Assembly (NCBI GenBank): GCA_004000515.1
Contig: CP034537.1
Location: 4,850,001 to 4,914,000 of the forward strand
DNA: 64,000 nt
Direction of reading: 5' to 3'
Origin: Pseudomonas poae
GTDB taxonomy: Bacteria > Pseudomonadota > Gammaproteobacteria > Pseudomonadales > Pseudomonadaceae
Positions 1-9,305 of this stretch are shown here, piece by piece; position 1 is the stretch's first letter; each line of letters begins with the position of its first letter. The translations under genes and the position numbers were made by a program. A model generated the notes under the pieces. The model saw only the letters and a program-made list of their open reading frames with translations. It searched no databases and was not told where the DNA came from.

Positions 1-202
1 CCTCAACGAAGTGGACGTGAAACAGCGCGTCATGGCGCGAGCGCAGACCTGCGTGCTGGTGGCCGACCACAGCAAATTCGAGCAGGTACGCGCCGCGCAT
101 TTTGCCGAGCTGGCGGATTTCCAGCGGGTGATCAGTGATCCAGCCCTGTCCAAGGCCCAGCAGCAAATGATCGAGGAGGGCGGCGCTGTACTGATGGTGT
201 GA
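1..202 (+). CDS. DeoR-family transcriptional regulator, C-terminal end (5' truncated by window)
   Basis: The first codons belong to a gene that begins before the window. About 66 C-terminal residues are visible, including the segment TCVLVADHSKFEQ, which is typical of the sugar-phosphate-binding C-terminal domain of DeoR/GlpR-type repressors, where an effector sugar phosphate is sensed. The helix-turn-helix is outside the window. The gene ends 154 bases before the sugar/polyol transport operon and reads the same way, so it may be an extra regulator of that locus, but this is inference. The family call rests on a short fragment. Confidence 0.6.
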   Translation, partial: LNEVDVKQRVMARAQTCVLVADHSKFEQVRAAHFAELADFQRVISDPALSKAQQQMIEEGGAVLMV

Positions 203-239
203 TTTTTATATCGTATGTTTGGATTCTAACAAAATAGCC

Positions 240-267
240 TTGACACCCTCGGGAACAAGGCATAGTT
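240..267 (+). promoter_or_regulatory. Putative sigma-70 promoter of the sugar/polyol operon
   Basis: A perfect -35 hexamer TTGACA (240-245) is followed, after 15-16 bases, by CATAGT or ATAGTT (261-267) as a -10-like element. It lies about 90 bases before the first gene of the operon and directly before the palindrome at 271-295. The -10 match is imperfect. Confidence 0.5.
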
Positions 268-270
268 TTT

Positions 271-295
271 CAAATGTGATCGCGGTTCACATTTG
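271..295. promoter_or_regulatory. Palindromic operator, CAAATGTGA-N7-TCACATTTG
   Basis: Two perfect 9-base inverted arms (271-279 and 287-295) are separated by 7 bases. The site sits just downstream of the predicted -10 element, a place where a bound repressor would block transcription. The SorC-family regulator encoded inside the operon (4013-4987) is the obvious candidate. The arms also look like the CRP/Vfr core TGTGA-N6-TCACA, but the spacer is one base too long for that consensus. Confidence 0.55.
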
Positions 296-356
296 TGAGC
301 ACGGCCTCCCTGAAGGTCGCGCCCGAATCCAGACAACAATAAAAATAGGAATCACC

Positions 357-1332
357 ATGCTACAGATAGCCCGTAAACCTGTTCATGCGCTGTCCCTTGC
401 TCTGGCTGTCGCGGCCTCGGTTCTGGCACTGAACGCCCAGGCCAAGGACCTGAAGATCGGTTTCAGCCAGGTCACCCTCCAATCCCCCCTTCTATGTGCA
501 GCTGCGTGACGGCGCCAAGGCCGCTGCGGCCAAGGACGGCGACGAGCTGATTTTCCTTGATGCCAATGGCGACATCAGCAAGCAGAACAACGATATCCAG
601 GACCTGCTGACCCGCAAGGTTGACGTGCTGATCATCAATGCCGTGAACCCGGATGCGGTCGGCGCCTCCCTCGATGCCGCCAAGCGCGCCAAGGTCCCGG
701 TGCTTGCCGTGGACCGCGCCATCAATGCCCCGGTGGCGGCGACCATCGGCCGTAACAACGCCAAGATGGGCGAGTTGTCCGGCCAGGCGCTGGTGGCAGC
801 GCTCAAGCAAAAAGGCGTGGTCACCGGCAAGATCATCGAGATCCAGGGCGACGCCGGCGGCACCGTGATGCAAGAGCGGCGCAAAGGCTTCCATACGGCG
901 CTGGCCGGTACCGACTTCAAGATCATCGAAGGCCCCTACAGCGAATACATGCGCGCCAATGCGGTAACGGCGATGCAGGACCTGCTGCAAGCCCACCCCG
1001 ACCTCAAGGCCGTGATCGCCCACAACGACGACATGGCCATGGGCGCCCTCCAAGTGCTTAACGAAAGTGGCAAGAAAAACGTACTGGTTGCCGGTGTGGA
1101 TGGGCTGTCCGAAGCCATCAACGCTATCCAGAACGGTGACCAGTATGTTGCCACGGCCCTCAACGACCCGCGCTACCTGGGCGAAGTCGCGATTGAAGCG
1201 GCGCGCGGCCTGGTGAGCGGCAAGACCATCCCGGCGTTTGTCGATGCCGGCACCAAGGTCGTGACCAAGGCCGATGCGGCTGAGATCAAGCACGACGCCA
1301 CCTTCGGCGAATACCGTCCCGGCGCGCTCTGA
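357..1332 (+). CDS. Sugar ABC transporter periplasmic substrate-binding protein, RbsB type (frame broken once)
   Basis: This is the binding protein of a ribose-class (CUT2) ABC importer, which captures a sugar or polyol in the periplasm for the ATPase at 4980 and the permease at 6472. Residues 1-32 form a signal peptide ending near NAQA. The rest has the periplasmic-binding-protein fold, with typical motifs NAVNPDAVGASLDAA, AVDRAI and AHNDDMAMGALQ. The start ATG at 357 has an AGGA ribosome site 7 bases upstream. The frame breaks at the CCCCCC run 484-489: removing one C restores QSPFYVQLRDG and a 324-residue protein of normal length. The substrate cannot be read from the sequence; a pentitol or other polyol is suggested by the neighbouring dehydrogenase and kinase. 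Confidence 0.85.
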
Positions 1333-1377
1333 TACGCGCTGAACACTTGCATTGCCTATCCAACAGGGGATTTCACT

Positions 1378-2395
1378 GTGAAAGCTGCCGTCATGTACAA
1401 ACCGGGTGATATCCGGGTCGAAGACGTTCCAAAGCCTGCTGTAAAACCTGGCCATGCGTTGGTACGCGTTGCCGCGTGCGGGGTGTGCGGTTCGGATATT
1501 CCACGGATGCTGAGCAAGGGCGCCCACGTGATGCCGTTGATCTGCGGCCATGAGTTCGCCGGGTTCATCGAAGAGATCGGCAGCGGCGTCGAAGGTTATT
1601 CCATTGGTGAACTAGTCACCGTGCCGCCGATGATCCCGGATGTCACCAGCGACCAATACGCCCGTGGTTTTCCGTCGCGCTCCGAGCAATACGACTACTT
1701 TGGCAGCCGCCGCGACGGCGCCTACGCCGAGTTCGTCAATGTGCCGCTGAGCAACTTGATCAAGGTGCCGGCGGGCATGGACCCGATTGCCGCGTCGCTG
1801 GTGGACCCTGCGGCGATTGCCCTGCACGCCATCTGGAAGGCCGAGTTCAAGGCCGGGCAGAGCGGGGCGGTGGTGGGCTGTGGGCCGATTGGCCTGTTTG
1901 TGATCCAGTGGCTGCGCATCATGGGCGCCAAGGACATCGTGGCCATCGACATCGCCGAAGAAAAAACTCGCCATGGCGCGCCAGGCCGGTGCTACCCATA
2001 CCTTGCTCAGCGGCGCCTCCGATGCCGACTTGCCGCGTTGCCAACTGGTGATTGAAGCAGCGGGCCACCCAAGCTCGATCAACCAGGCCGTTCAGTTGAC
2101 CAAGGCCGGCGGGCATGTGGTGTTCATCGGCATCCCGACCGGCGAAGTGCCGATCAGCACCGCCACGTTCTCGCACTTCCTGCGTCAGGAGATCTCCCTG
2201 CACGGCGCCTGGAACTCATTCTCCGCGCCGTTCCCGGGAGATGAATGGACGGCCTCCATCGACAAACTGGCCTCGGGTGAATTGCAGTGGAAATTCATGA
2301 TCACCCACGACCTGCCGCTGGATGAGTTGCCATCGATGTTCCAGCGTTACGCGGACCGCAGTGAAGTGGCCGCCAAGGTCATTTTCCGTCCGTGA
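1378..2395 (+). CDS. Zinc-dependent alcohol dehydrogenase, GatD/sorbitol-dehydrogenase-like (frame broken once)
   Basis: This is a medium-chain NAD(P)-dependent dehydrogenase that probably oxidises the imported polyol to a ketose for the kinase that follows. It shows the catalytic zinc region CGVCGSDIPRM followed by CGHEFAG, and a Rossmann motif AVVGCGPIGLF. The start is GTG at 1378, preceded by AGGGGA. The reading frame breaks in the AAAAAA run 1961-1966; with one A fewer the text continues AEEKLAMARQAGATH and gives 338 residues, as expected for the family. The closest named relatives by motif are galactitol-1-phosphate and sorbitol dehydrogenases. The exact substrate is unknown. It is gene 2 of the operon. 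Confidence 0.8.
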
Positions 2396-2422
2396 TCCAA
2401 AGCCTTAGGCTGTGATTCGCCC

Positions 2423-2451
2423 AGCCCTGCAATGCACGCCGTTGCAGGGCT
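2423..2451. other. Perfect 10-bp hairpin between dehydrogenase and kinase genes
   Basis: AGCCCTGCAA (2423-2432) and TTGCAGGGCT (2442-2451) are perfectly complementary with a 9-base loop, in the 100-base gap inside the operon. No T run follows on the + strand, so it does not look like a terminator for the operon. On the complementary strand the hairpin is followed by a T-rich stretch. It may stabilise or mark a processing point of the mRNA; that role is inference. Confidence 0.5.
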
Positions 2452-2495
2452 AAAAACAAAAAGCGTCGGCAACTCAAGACGCAGGAGGACTACCG

Positions 2496-4016
2496 ATGAC
2501 CTTGTTGTTGGGACTGGATTTCGGAACAGGTGGGGTGCGGGCGGGGTTATACGACCTGCACAGCCACAAACTGGTGCAGGTAGCCGAGGCGCCCTACACC
2601 ACGCAATACCCGCAGTTGGGCTGGGCCGAGCAAGCGCCTGCCGACTGGTGGTCGGCACTGGGCAAGGCGTGCCGGCAACTGATGAGCCAGGCCGGGCACC
2701 CGCCCGTGGCTGCCGTGAGTGTTGCAACCACGGCCTCAACGGTGGTGGCGGCCCAGGCAGACGGCCAACCCCTGACCCCGGCGTTGTTATGGATGGACTG
2801 CCGCGCCGCTGTCGAGTCGGCGCGTACTGCGCATATCAGCCACCCGATGATGAACCAGGGCGGCGACGCAGTGGAGTGGTTGGTGCCCAAGGCCATGTGG
2901 CTGGCCGAGCACGAGCCAGAGGTGTATCGCCGCGCCGCACGTATTTGTGAGGCGGTGGATTGGATCAACTTCCAGCTCACCGGCCGCTGGGTGGCGTCCC
3001 AGCTCAACGCCAGCTGCAAATGGAACTACGACACCCTGCAACAACGTTTCCCTGTCGAGTTGTATGCCGAGCTTGGCATCCCGGAATTGGCGGAAAAACT
3101 GCCGCCGGACGTGATCAAGGTAGGCGGGCGCATCGGGCCGCTGACTGCCGAGGCTGCCAATCACCTGGGCCTGAGCCGCGACACGCTGGTGGCGCAGGGC
3201 GGCATCGACGCCCACATGGCGATGCTCAGCGCCGGCACCACGGGCGCTGGCGAATTACTGTTTATCGGCGGTACGTCGGTGGTGCAGTTGATGCACACCC
3301 CAAGCGTATCGACGTGCCGGGCATCTGGGGGCCTTACCCCGATGCATTGCTCGACGGCCAGTGGTTGATGGAGGGCGGGCAGGTCTCGGCCGGTTCGATC
3401 CTCAACTGGCTGGCGCAGAAGATGTTTGGCCTGGACGATGCCGGCCACCAGCAACTGATTCGCAAGGCCGCTGCGCTGCAACCGGGTTCCACCGGCTTGT
3501 TGGTGCTGGATTACTGGATGGGCAACCGCACACCGTATCGCTCGCCGGATATGCGCGGTGCAATCATGGGCCTGTCGCTCAACCATGACCGCCACGACCT
3601 CTACCGCGCCTCGGTGGAAGCTATTGCACTGGGCTCGGCGAATATCTTTCATACCTGGCGCAGTGAAGGCATCGAGATCACCCGCGTGGTCGCTGCCGGC
3701 GGGTTCCAGAAAAAACCCACTGTGGTTGCAGGCCACCGTTGACGCCACCGGCGTCCCCTTTGAAATGGTGCCCCACGACAACCTCACCCTGATCGGCACC
3801 GCCGCCGCTGCCGCCTGTGCCCTTGGCGAGTTCAGCGATTTGCAACAGGCCGCCACCGACTTCACCACGGTCGGCCGCCTGATCGAACCCGACCCCTACG
3901 CCCACGAGCAATACATCGAGCTGCTCGGCCGTTACCGCGCCGCCACCGACAGTGTTGCGCCTATCAGTTGCAAGCCGCCGGCGAACCGTGTGCTCGGCGT
4001 AAGGCCAGCAGCATGA
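2496..4016 (+). CDS. FGGY-family carbohydrate kinase, xylulokinase/ribulokinase-like (frame broken twice)
   Basis: This is an ATP-dependent sugar kinase, expected to phosphorylate the ketose or polyol made or imported by its neighbours. The N-terminal phosphate-binding motif LGLDFGTGGVRAG, the substrate-site LLWMDCRA, the GGIDAHMAMLS segment and the C-terminal AAGGFQKNPLWLQ are all recognisable. The ATG at 2496 follows a strong GGAGG. One base is missing at the CCCC run 3298-3301 (restored text THPKRIDVPGIWG-like), and one extra A lies in 3710-3715. With both corrected the protein has 506 residues. The stop overlaps the start of the SorC regulator in an ATGA, so the two are translationally coupled. 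The exact substrate is unknown. Confidence 0.82.
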
Positions 4017-4987
4017 GCGCCGAATCGCTGTCACCCAAGCTCACCGGGGACGCCCAGCGAGACGACCTGATGGTGCAGGTTGCCAAGCTGTACTTCGACC
4101 TGGAAAAGACCCAAAGCGAAATCTCCAAGGAAACCGGCCTGACCCGCTGGCAAGTCAGCCGTTTACTGCGCGAGGCGCGCGATTGCGGGGTGGTGCGCAT
4201 CGATATCGTCGCCCATTCTGCCCGCGTGCCCGCGCTGGAAGTTGCCCTGCAACGCCGTTTCGGCCTGCGTGAAGCGCTGGTGCTGGACGTCGAAGACGAA
4301 GACGCCCTTAACGTAGTGACCCAAGCCGCAGCGCGCTACTTGTGCAACCTGCAACCGATGCCTGCGCTGATCGGTGTGTCCTGGGGCCGTACCTTGACCA
4401 AGATGGCCCAATGGCTGACGCCGCGTTGGAACGAAGGGGTCAATGTGGTGCTGCTCAATGGCGCGATCAATACGCGCTCGACCGGCGAACCCAACCATAA
4501 CGTTGCTGAACGTTTTGCCCAGGCGGCCCGTGGCCAGGCTACCTTGCTGCCGGTACCGGCCATTTTGGGGCACGCCCATACGCGTGAGGCGCTGGAGCAA
4601 GATCCGGTGATCGCCCAGGTCATGCAGCTTGGGGAACAGGCGCCAGTCGCATGTTTCAGCCTGGGAGAGCTGTCTGATCATTCGGTGCTGATGGAGTCCG
4701 GCTATATCGACCGTCCCCTGCTGGCCGAGCTTGAACGTCTCGGCGCAGTGGGCGACATCATGGGCCGATTTATCGGCATGGACGGCGAGCCGGTGCTGCC
4801 GGAGCTGGATGCGCGCACCCTCGGCCTGCGCCTGTCGGCCCTGCGTGAAAAGCCCTGGTCGATTGCCGTGTGCGTCGGCACCCACAAGCACCGCATCGTG
4901 CACGCCAGCGTCAAGGCCGGTTACGTGAATGTGCTGGCCACCGACGCGGCGACCGCCCGCTACTTGCTGGAGCAGGATCATGAATGA
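4013..4987 (+). CDS. SorC-family sugar-binding transcriptional regulator
   Basis: This 324-residue regulator has an N-terminal helix-turn-helix (about residues 30-58, SEISKETGLTRWQVSRLLRE) and a C-terminal phosphosugar-binding domain with the family motifs IGVSWGRTLTKM and CVGTHKHRIVHASVKAGYVNVLATD. It most likely senses a phosphorylated intermediate made by the adjacent kinase and controls this operon, possibly through the palindrome at 271-295. The start ATG at 4013 overlaps the kinase stop (ATGA), and its own stop overlaps the start of the ATPase gene. Its position in the middle of the operon rather than at its edge is unusual. The frame is intact. Confidence 0.88.
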   Translation: MSAESLSPKLTGDAQRDDLMVQVAKLYFDLEKTQSEISKETGLTRWQVSRLLREARDCGVVRIDIVAHSARVPALEVALQRRFGLREALVLDVEDEDALNVVTQAAARYLCNLQPMPALIGVSWGRTLTKMAQWLTPRWNEGVNVVLLNGAINTRSTGEPNHNVAERFAQAARGQATLLPVPAILGHAHTREALEQDPVIAQVMQLGEQAPVACFSLGELSDHSVLMESGYIDRPLLAELERLGAVGDIMGRFIGMDGEPVLPELDARTLGLRLSALREKPWSIAVCVGTHKHRIVHASVKAGYVNVLATDAATARYLLEQDHE

Positions 4988-6467
4988 GTTGGCCCTGGAG
5001 ATTCGCCACGTCAGCAAGCGCTTTCCGCCGAATGTGATTGCACTCACCGACGCCTCACTCGACGTACGGCCCGGCGAAGTGCATTGCCTGCTGGGCGCCA
5101 ATGGCGCTGGCAAAAGTACGCTGTTGAAAATCGTCGCCGGTGCCCATCGCCCGGATGGCGGTGACATGTCGATTGCCGGCAATCCGGTGGAGTTGAAGAA
5201 CCCGCAACAGGCGCGCCAGGCTGGGATCGCCATGATCTACCAGGAGCTGGACCTGATCCCGCAGATGACCGTCGAAGAAAACCTGATGCTCGGCTATGCG
5301 CCACGGCGTTTCGGCATGATCGACCGGCGCAAGCGCAGCGCCATGGCCAAGGCTGCCTTGTTGCGCGTGGGCGCAAATTTCGCCAGTACCGACCGCGTTG
5401 GCAGCCTGTCGATTGCCAACCAACAATTGGCGGCGATTGCCCGTGCGTTGACTTGCGAGGCCAAGGTGGTGGTGATGGATGAGCCCTCCGCCGCGTTGAA
5501 TGAAACCGAGCTCAAGCAGGTGTTCCAAGTGATTCGCGAGATCACCGCTGCAGGCGTTGCGGTGTTGTATGTGAGCCACCGGCTCAATGAAATTCGCGAG
5601 ATCGGCGACCGCGTCACCGTGCTGCGCGCCGGGCGCACCTTGCAAACCCACGAACTGGCGCAGATCGATGACCAGGCGTTGATCGCGGCGGTGGTCGGCG
5701 AGCACCGCGATTTGCTGGAACGCAGCCCGCGCCAAGCGCCGCGCGATGAATTGGCCTTGAATGTGCGCCGCCTGCAAGGCGCCCAAGGCCTGGACGTGCG
5801 TGATTTACAAGTGCGCCAGGGGGAAATTGTCGGCCTGGCCGGGCTTAATGGCGCAGGCCGCAGCACCTTGCTCAAGGCGTTGTTTGGCGTGGGGCGCAAC
5901 GACAGCGATGTGGAGTTGTTCGGCGAACCCTATCGCCCGCTGACCTCACGCCAGGCGATCCGCCAGGGCGTCGGCCTGGTCCCGGAAAACCGCAAGACCG
6001 AAGGCCTGCTGCTGGACGCGCCGATTTATCGCAACGCGTGCCTGGTGCATGCGCGGCACCTGCGCTGGTTCTCTCATCGCCAGGCCAAGGACCGCGCTGG
6101 CCCGGTGCTGCAACGCCTGCAAACCAAGCTCGACAACCTGGAGCAACCGGTGCGCCAACTCTCGGGCGGCAACCAGCAGAAAGTGGTGATGGCCAAGTGG
6201 GTAATCGACGGTGCGCGCTTGTTGTTGCTCGACGAGCCCAGCCGTGGCCTCGATGTGGGCGCCAAGGCTGACCTTTATGCCCTGGCGCGTAGCCTGGCGC
6301 AGGAAGGCGCGGGCGTGCTGGTGGCCAGCAGTGAGCTGGATGAGTTGTACGTCAATTGTGACCGCATCTGGGTCATGCACGAGGGGCGCAACGCCGTGTG
6401 TTTCGACCCATTGAGTGCCAGTCGCGACCAGATCGACCAGGCCATCCTTATTGGTAAAAGAGTGTAG
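4980..6467 (+). CDS. Sugar ABC transporter ATP-binding protein, RbsA/XylG type (two ATPase domains)
   Basis: This cytoplasmic energising subunit of the CUT2 importer carries two fused ATPase domains in 495 residues. The first has Walker A GANGAGKST, Walker B VVVMDEPSAAL and a degenerate signature around LSIANQQ. The second has GLNGAGRST, the full signature LSGGNQQKVVMAKW and LLLLDEPSRGLDVGAK. The second Walker A has Arg in place of Lys, as is usual in this family, whose C-terminal site is degenerate. ATG at 4980 overlaps the stop of the SorC gene. It works with the binding protein at 357 and the permease that starts 4 bases after its stop. Confidence 0.9.
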   Translation: MNELALEIRHVSKRFPPNVIALTDASLDVRPGEVHCLLGANGAGKSTLLKIVAGAHRPDGGDMSIAGNPVELKNPQQARQAGIAMIYQELDLIPQMTVEENLMLGYAPRRFGMIDRRKRSAMAKAALLRVGANFASTDRVGSLSIANQQLAAIARALTCEAKVVVMDEPSAALNETELKQVFQVIREITAAGVAVLYVSHRLNEIREIGDRVTVLRAGRTLQTHELAQIDDQALIAAVVGEHRDLLERSPRQAPRDELALNVRRLQGAQGLDVRDLQVRQGEIVGLAGLNGAGRSTLLKALFGVGRNDSDVELFGEPYRPLTSRQAIRQGVGLVPENRKTEGLLLDAPIYRNACLVHARHLRWFSHRQAKDRAGPVLQRLQTKLDNLEQPVRQLSGGNQQKVVMAKWVIDGARLLLLDEPSRGLDVGAKADLYALARSLAQEGAGVLVASSELDELYVNCDRIWVMHEGRNAVCFDPLSASRDQIDQAILIGKRV

Positions 6468-6471
6468 AACC

Positions 6472-7500
6472 ATGACTATCGCCAGTAACCCGACACCCGT
6501 GTTCGACAAGCCCGTCGCCCTTGCCGCCAGCCGCCGCAGCGCGGTGCTGGAGTGGGTGATGCGCTACAACTTCGTGTTTATCTTCCTGTTCGCCGTCGTC
6601 GTGGCGACGTTCCTGTCGGATGACTTCCTGACCTTTGGCAATATTGCCAACCTGTTCCAGCAAGGGGCCATCGTCGGGATTGTCGCCATCGGCATGACCT
6701 TTGTGATTCTCACCGCCAACATCGATCTGTCGGTCGGCAGCCTGTGCGCGTTCGGCGGCATCCTGGTAGCCGTGTTGTTGCAGAACCAGGTCAGCGGCTG
6801 GCTGGCAGTACCGGCCACCTTGCTGGTGGGGTTGGCGATTGGCACGCTGATGGGCAGCCTCACGGTGTTCGGCAAGGTGCCGAGTTTTATCATCACCCTC
6901 GCTGGGTTGGTGTCGTTGCGTGGGGCGACGTTCCTCGCCTCCGACGGCGCACCGATTGGTGGTTTGCCCGCGAGCTTTACCGGTTTCGGTTCGTCGATGA
7001 TCGATATCCTGCCGAGTGCCGGCATTGCGTTCCCGGTGCTGGGGCTGATCTTTATCCTGATCACCGTGGTTGCCTGGCTGGTGCTGCGCTACACCGTGTT
7101 TGGCGAGTACGTGCTGGCCACCGGCGGCAACCTGGAGGCCGCCCGCTTGTCCGGTGTACCGGTCCGTGCGGTGACCATCGGGGTGTTTGCGATCTGCGGC
7201 GGGCTGGCGGCGTTTGCCGGACTGCTGATGACCTCGCGCTTGCACGTTGGCCAACCCACCGCTGCCCAAGGCCTTGAACTGGACGCGATTGCTGCCGTGG
7301 TACTCGGTGGCACCAGCCTGTTCGGCGGGCGCGGCAGCGTAGTGGGCACCGCAGTGGCGGTGATGCTGCTGCAAGTACTGCGCAATATCTTCAATTTGCT
7401 GGGGCTGGGTTCGTTTTATCAGATGGCAATTACCGGCGTGATCATCGTGTTGGCGATTTTGCTCAACCGTTTGATCGATCATTACGCTGGCCGTACCTGA
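6472..7500 (+). CDS. Sugar ABC transporter permease, RbsC type
   Basis: This 342-residue inner-membrane channel subunit of the same importer has about ten hydrophobic segments and the characteristic motifs FVILTANIDLSVGSL, GKVPSFIITLAGL and GLELDAIAAVVLGGTSLFGG of the branched-chain/ribose permease family. It starts 4 bases after the ATPase stop and ends 12 bases before the HAD phosphatase, so the three are one transcriptional unit. Its frame, like the ATPase and SorC frames, is intact, in contrast to the genes on either side. Confidence 0.9.
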   Translation: MTIASNPTPVFDKPVALAASRRSAVLEWVMRYNFVFIFLFAVVVATFLSDDFLTFGNIANLFQQGAIVGIVAIGMTFVILTANIDLSVGSLCAFGGILVAVLLQNQVSGWLAVPATLLVGLAIGTLMGSLTVFGKVPSFIITLAGLVSLRGATFLASDGAPIGGLPASFTGFGSSMIDILPSAGIAFPVLGLIFILITVVAWLVLRYTVFGEYVLATGGNLEAARLSGVPVRAVTIGVFAICGGLAAFAGLLMTSRLHVGQPTAAQGLELDAIAAVVLGGTSLFGGRGSVVGTAVAVMLLQVLRNIFNLLGLGSFYQMAITGVIIVLAILLNRLIDHYAGRT

Positions 7501-7512
7501 GGATAAAAGCGG

Positions 7513-8186
7513 ATGAATGCACCACAGATCAAGGCCGTGATCTTCGATATGGATGGCCTGTTGCTGGACACCGAGGGCGTTTATACCGAGGTCACTCAAA
7601 TCATCTCCGACCGTTATGGGGGCGGGCGTTTGACTGGCAGTTCAAGCAGAACACCATTGGCCTGGGCGCGTATGACCTGGCGAGCTACATCGTGGGCGCG
7701 CTGGAATTGCCGATCAGCCCCGAGACGTTTCTGGAGCTGCGTACGCCGCTGATGAACGAGCGTTTTCCCCACGCCAGCGCCATGGCCGGTGCGCAACGGT
7801 TGGTACGGCACCTCTCGGCCAAGGGCGTGCCGATTGCGGTCGGCACCAGTTCTTCACGGCATTACTTTGACTTGAAGATAAGCCGCCACCGCGAGTGGTT
7901 TGCCCTGTTTGACGCGATTGTCACGGCGGATGACCCGCAGGTAGGCGCAGCCAAGCCAGCGCCGGATATTTTCCTGGTGGCGGCTGAGCGTTTGGGTATC
8001 GCCCCGGTGGACTGCCTGGTGTTTGAAGATTCACCGTTCGGTATTACGGCGGCGAAGGCGGCGGGGATGTTTGCGGTGGCTGTTCCTGATCCGGCGATGC
8101 CGGATGCGAAGTTCCGGCATGCAGACCGTCGCTTGCCGAGCCTCGAAGCCTTCGAACCGCAAGCGTGGGGCTTGCCTAGATATTAA
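7513..8186 (+). CDS. HAD-superfamily phosphatase, beta-phosphoglucomutase/GPP-like (frame broken once)
   Basis: This is a haloacid-dehalogenase-type hydrolase of about 224 residues, probably acting on a sugar or polyol phosphate of the pathway. Motif I is DMDGLLLDTEG, motif II lies in GTSSSRH, and motif IV is VFEDSPFGITAAKAAGM. A GAGGA ribosome site overlaps the permease stop. The frame breaks in the G run 7618-7622; the continuation is YGRAFDWQFKQNTIG, so either two G are extra or one is missing. It is the last gene of the operon. It may dephosphorylate a dead-end phosphate or be a housekeeping repair activity; the sequence does not decide. Confidence 0.75.
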
Positions 8187-8203
8187 AAACTCAGCAAATC
8201 CAA

Positions 8204-8231
8204 TGTGGGAGCGGGCAAGCCCGCTCCCACA
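8204..8231. repeat. REP-like palindrome
   Basis: TGTGGGAGCGGGC and its exact inverse form 13-base arms with a 2-base loop. This is the common Pseudomonas fluorescens-group intergenic REP type. It lies 18 bases after the HAD gene, between that gene and the converging gene at 8262, where such elements are usual. Confidence 0.8.
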
Positions 8232-8261
8232 CAAACCCGCTGTCACTGGAATTGGGGGCCT

Positions 8262-8543
8262 TCAGACAAACGGCTGCCCACTGAACCCACGCGGCAAGCG
8301 CTGCAACCCAGGCAGGTCGGTGAGGCGTTGCGTCCAGGCGCTGCGCCAATCGACGGCGGTAGGGGTCTTGGTTTTGCGGTTGGCTCGGCGGGCGGCATTA
8401 CGCTGTACGCGACGCGCTTCCTTGTAGGCATCGGTGTTGCGGCAGGTGCGGCACTTGACCCGGTTCAGCTCGGTGCTGGAGGGGAGGTTGGTGCCGTGGT
8501 GACCACAGGCCAAGTGGCCGGCGACCTTGAAGTGAATGACCAT
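8262..8543 (-). CDS. Conserved hypothetical protein with zinc-ribbon-like cysteines
   Basis: A 93-residue basic protein of unknown function. It contains HLACGHHG near residue 12 and VKCRTCRNTDAY near residue 31, a Cys/His then CxxC arrangement that could bind zinc. The middle is rich in Arg and Lys (RNAARRANRKTK), suggesting nucleic-acid binding, and the C-terminal third is rich in Pro and aromatic residues. The ATG at 8543 has an excellent AAGGAG ribosome site, which supports it as a real gene. It stands alone between the HAD gene and dinB-like gene. Confidence 0.6.
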   Translation of the reverse strand: MVIHFKVAGHLACGHHGTNLPSSTELNRVKCRTCRNTDAYKEARRVQRNAARRANRKTKTPTAVDWRSAWTQRLTDLPGLQRLPRGFSGQPFV

Positions 8544-8653
8544 CTGAGCATCTCCTTCTTATGGGGGAGGGCGGAACGGTTTTTTCCGACACCTCACGGT
8601 TTGTGACCCCATCGGCTCAGCCGCGTTCGCTTTTGTTCGTTGCCCTGTCGCGT

Positions 8654-9181
8654 TCAGTCGATAAGCGCCAACAGGTCAGTGTCACCCACATCCACCCCCG
8701 CCTGGGACAGCAGGGTTGTCGCCTGGCCGCGGTGGTGGGTCTGGTGGTTGAAGAAATGCACCAGCAGGCTGAAAAACGGCTTGTCCGCCGCCATGCCGCG
8801 CATGTTGTGGTAGTGCAAGCGGTGATCCAGGTCGGCCTCCTGCACAGTCGGTACCCAAGCGATGATCAGTTGATCCAGCCAGGCGCGGCGGGCGCTGAGT
8901 TCACGGATGTCGCCAAAGGCCAGTCGCTTCAAGTCAGTCGGGGTGGCGATGGCATCCAGCGGCACCAGCGCCGAATACCCTGCAGGGTGCAGAGCAAAGC
9001 GCTTGAGCCAGACGGTATCGCCTAACGCCAGATGATTCAGGGTGCCGAGGATCGAGCCGAAAAACGCGTTACGGTCCATGCCTAGCTCTGCATCGCTCAG
9101 CGTGCCAGCCGCGCCGTAGAGCTTGCGGTTCATCCATTGGTTGTAGCTCGCCATCAGGGCGATATGCTCGATCCGATTCAC
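8654..9181 (-). CDS. DinB-family protein
   Basis: A 175-residue four-helix-bundle protein of the DinB/YfiT type, a family of metal-binding, often thiol-related transferases or damage-inducible proteins. The metal ligands are visible as the His in LGTLNHLALGD and the two in FNHQTHHRGQ near the C terminus. I chose the GTG at 9181 because GGAAGGA lies just upstream; no ATG nearby has such a site. The reaction it performs is not known. It is divergent from the DUF533 gene. Confidence 0.8.
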   Translation of the reverse strand: MNRIEHIALMASYNQWMNRKLYGAAGTLSDAELGMDRNAFFGSILGTLNHLALGDTVWLKRFALHPAGYSALVPLDAIATPTDLKRLAFGDIRELSARRAWLDQLIIAWVPTVQEADLDHRLHYHNMRGMAADKPFFSLLVHFFNHQTHHRGQATTLLSQAGVDVGDTDLLALID

Positions 9182-9305
9182 CTGGTCCTTCCTCGAAGAC
9201 GCGATGCCTCCATGATAGGCCGTGCCCGCCCGGCGGTCATGGTGTTCCGGCAGGCGCGGGCTATGGTTGTTAGACGCCAACATTGCGCCCTCGGAGGGTG
9301 ACACC

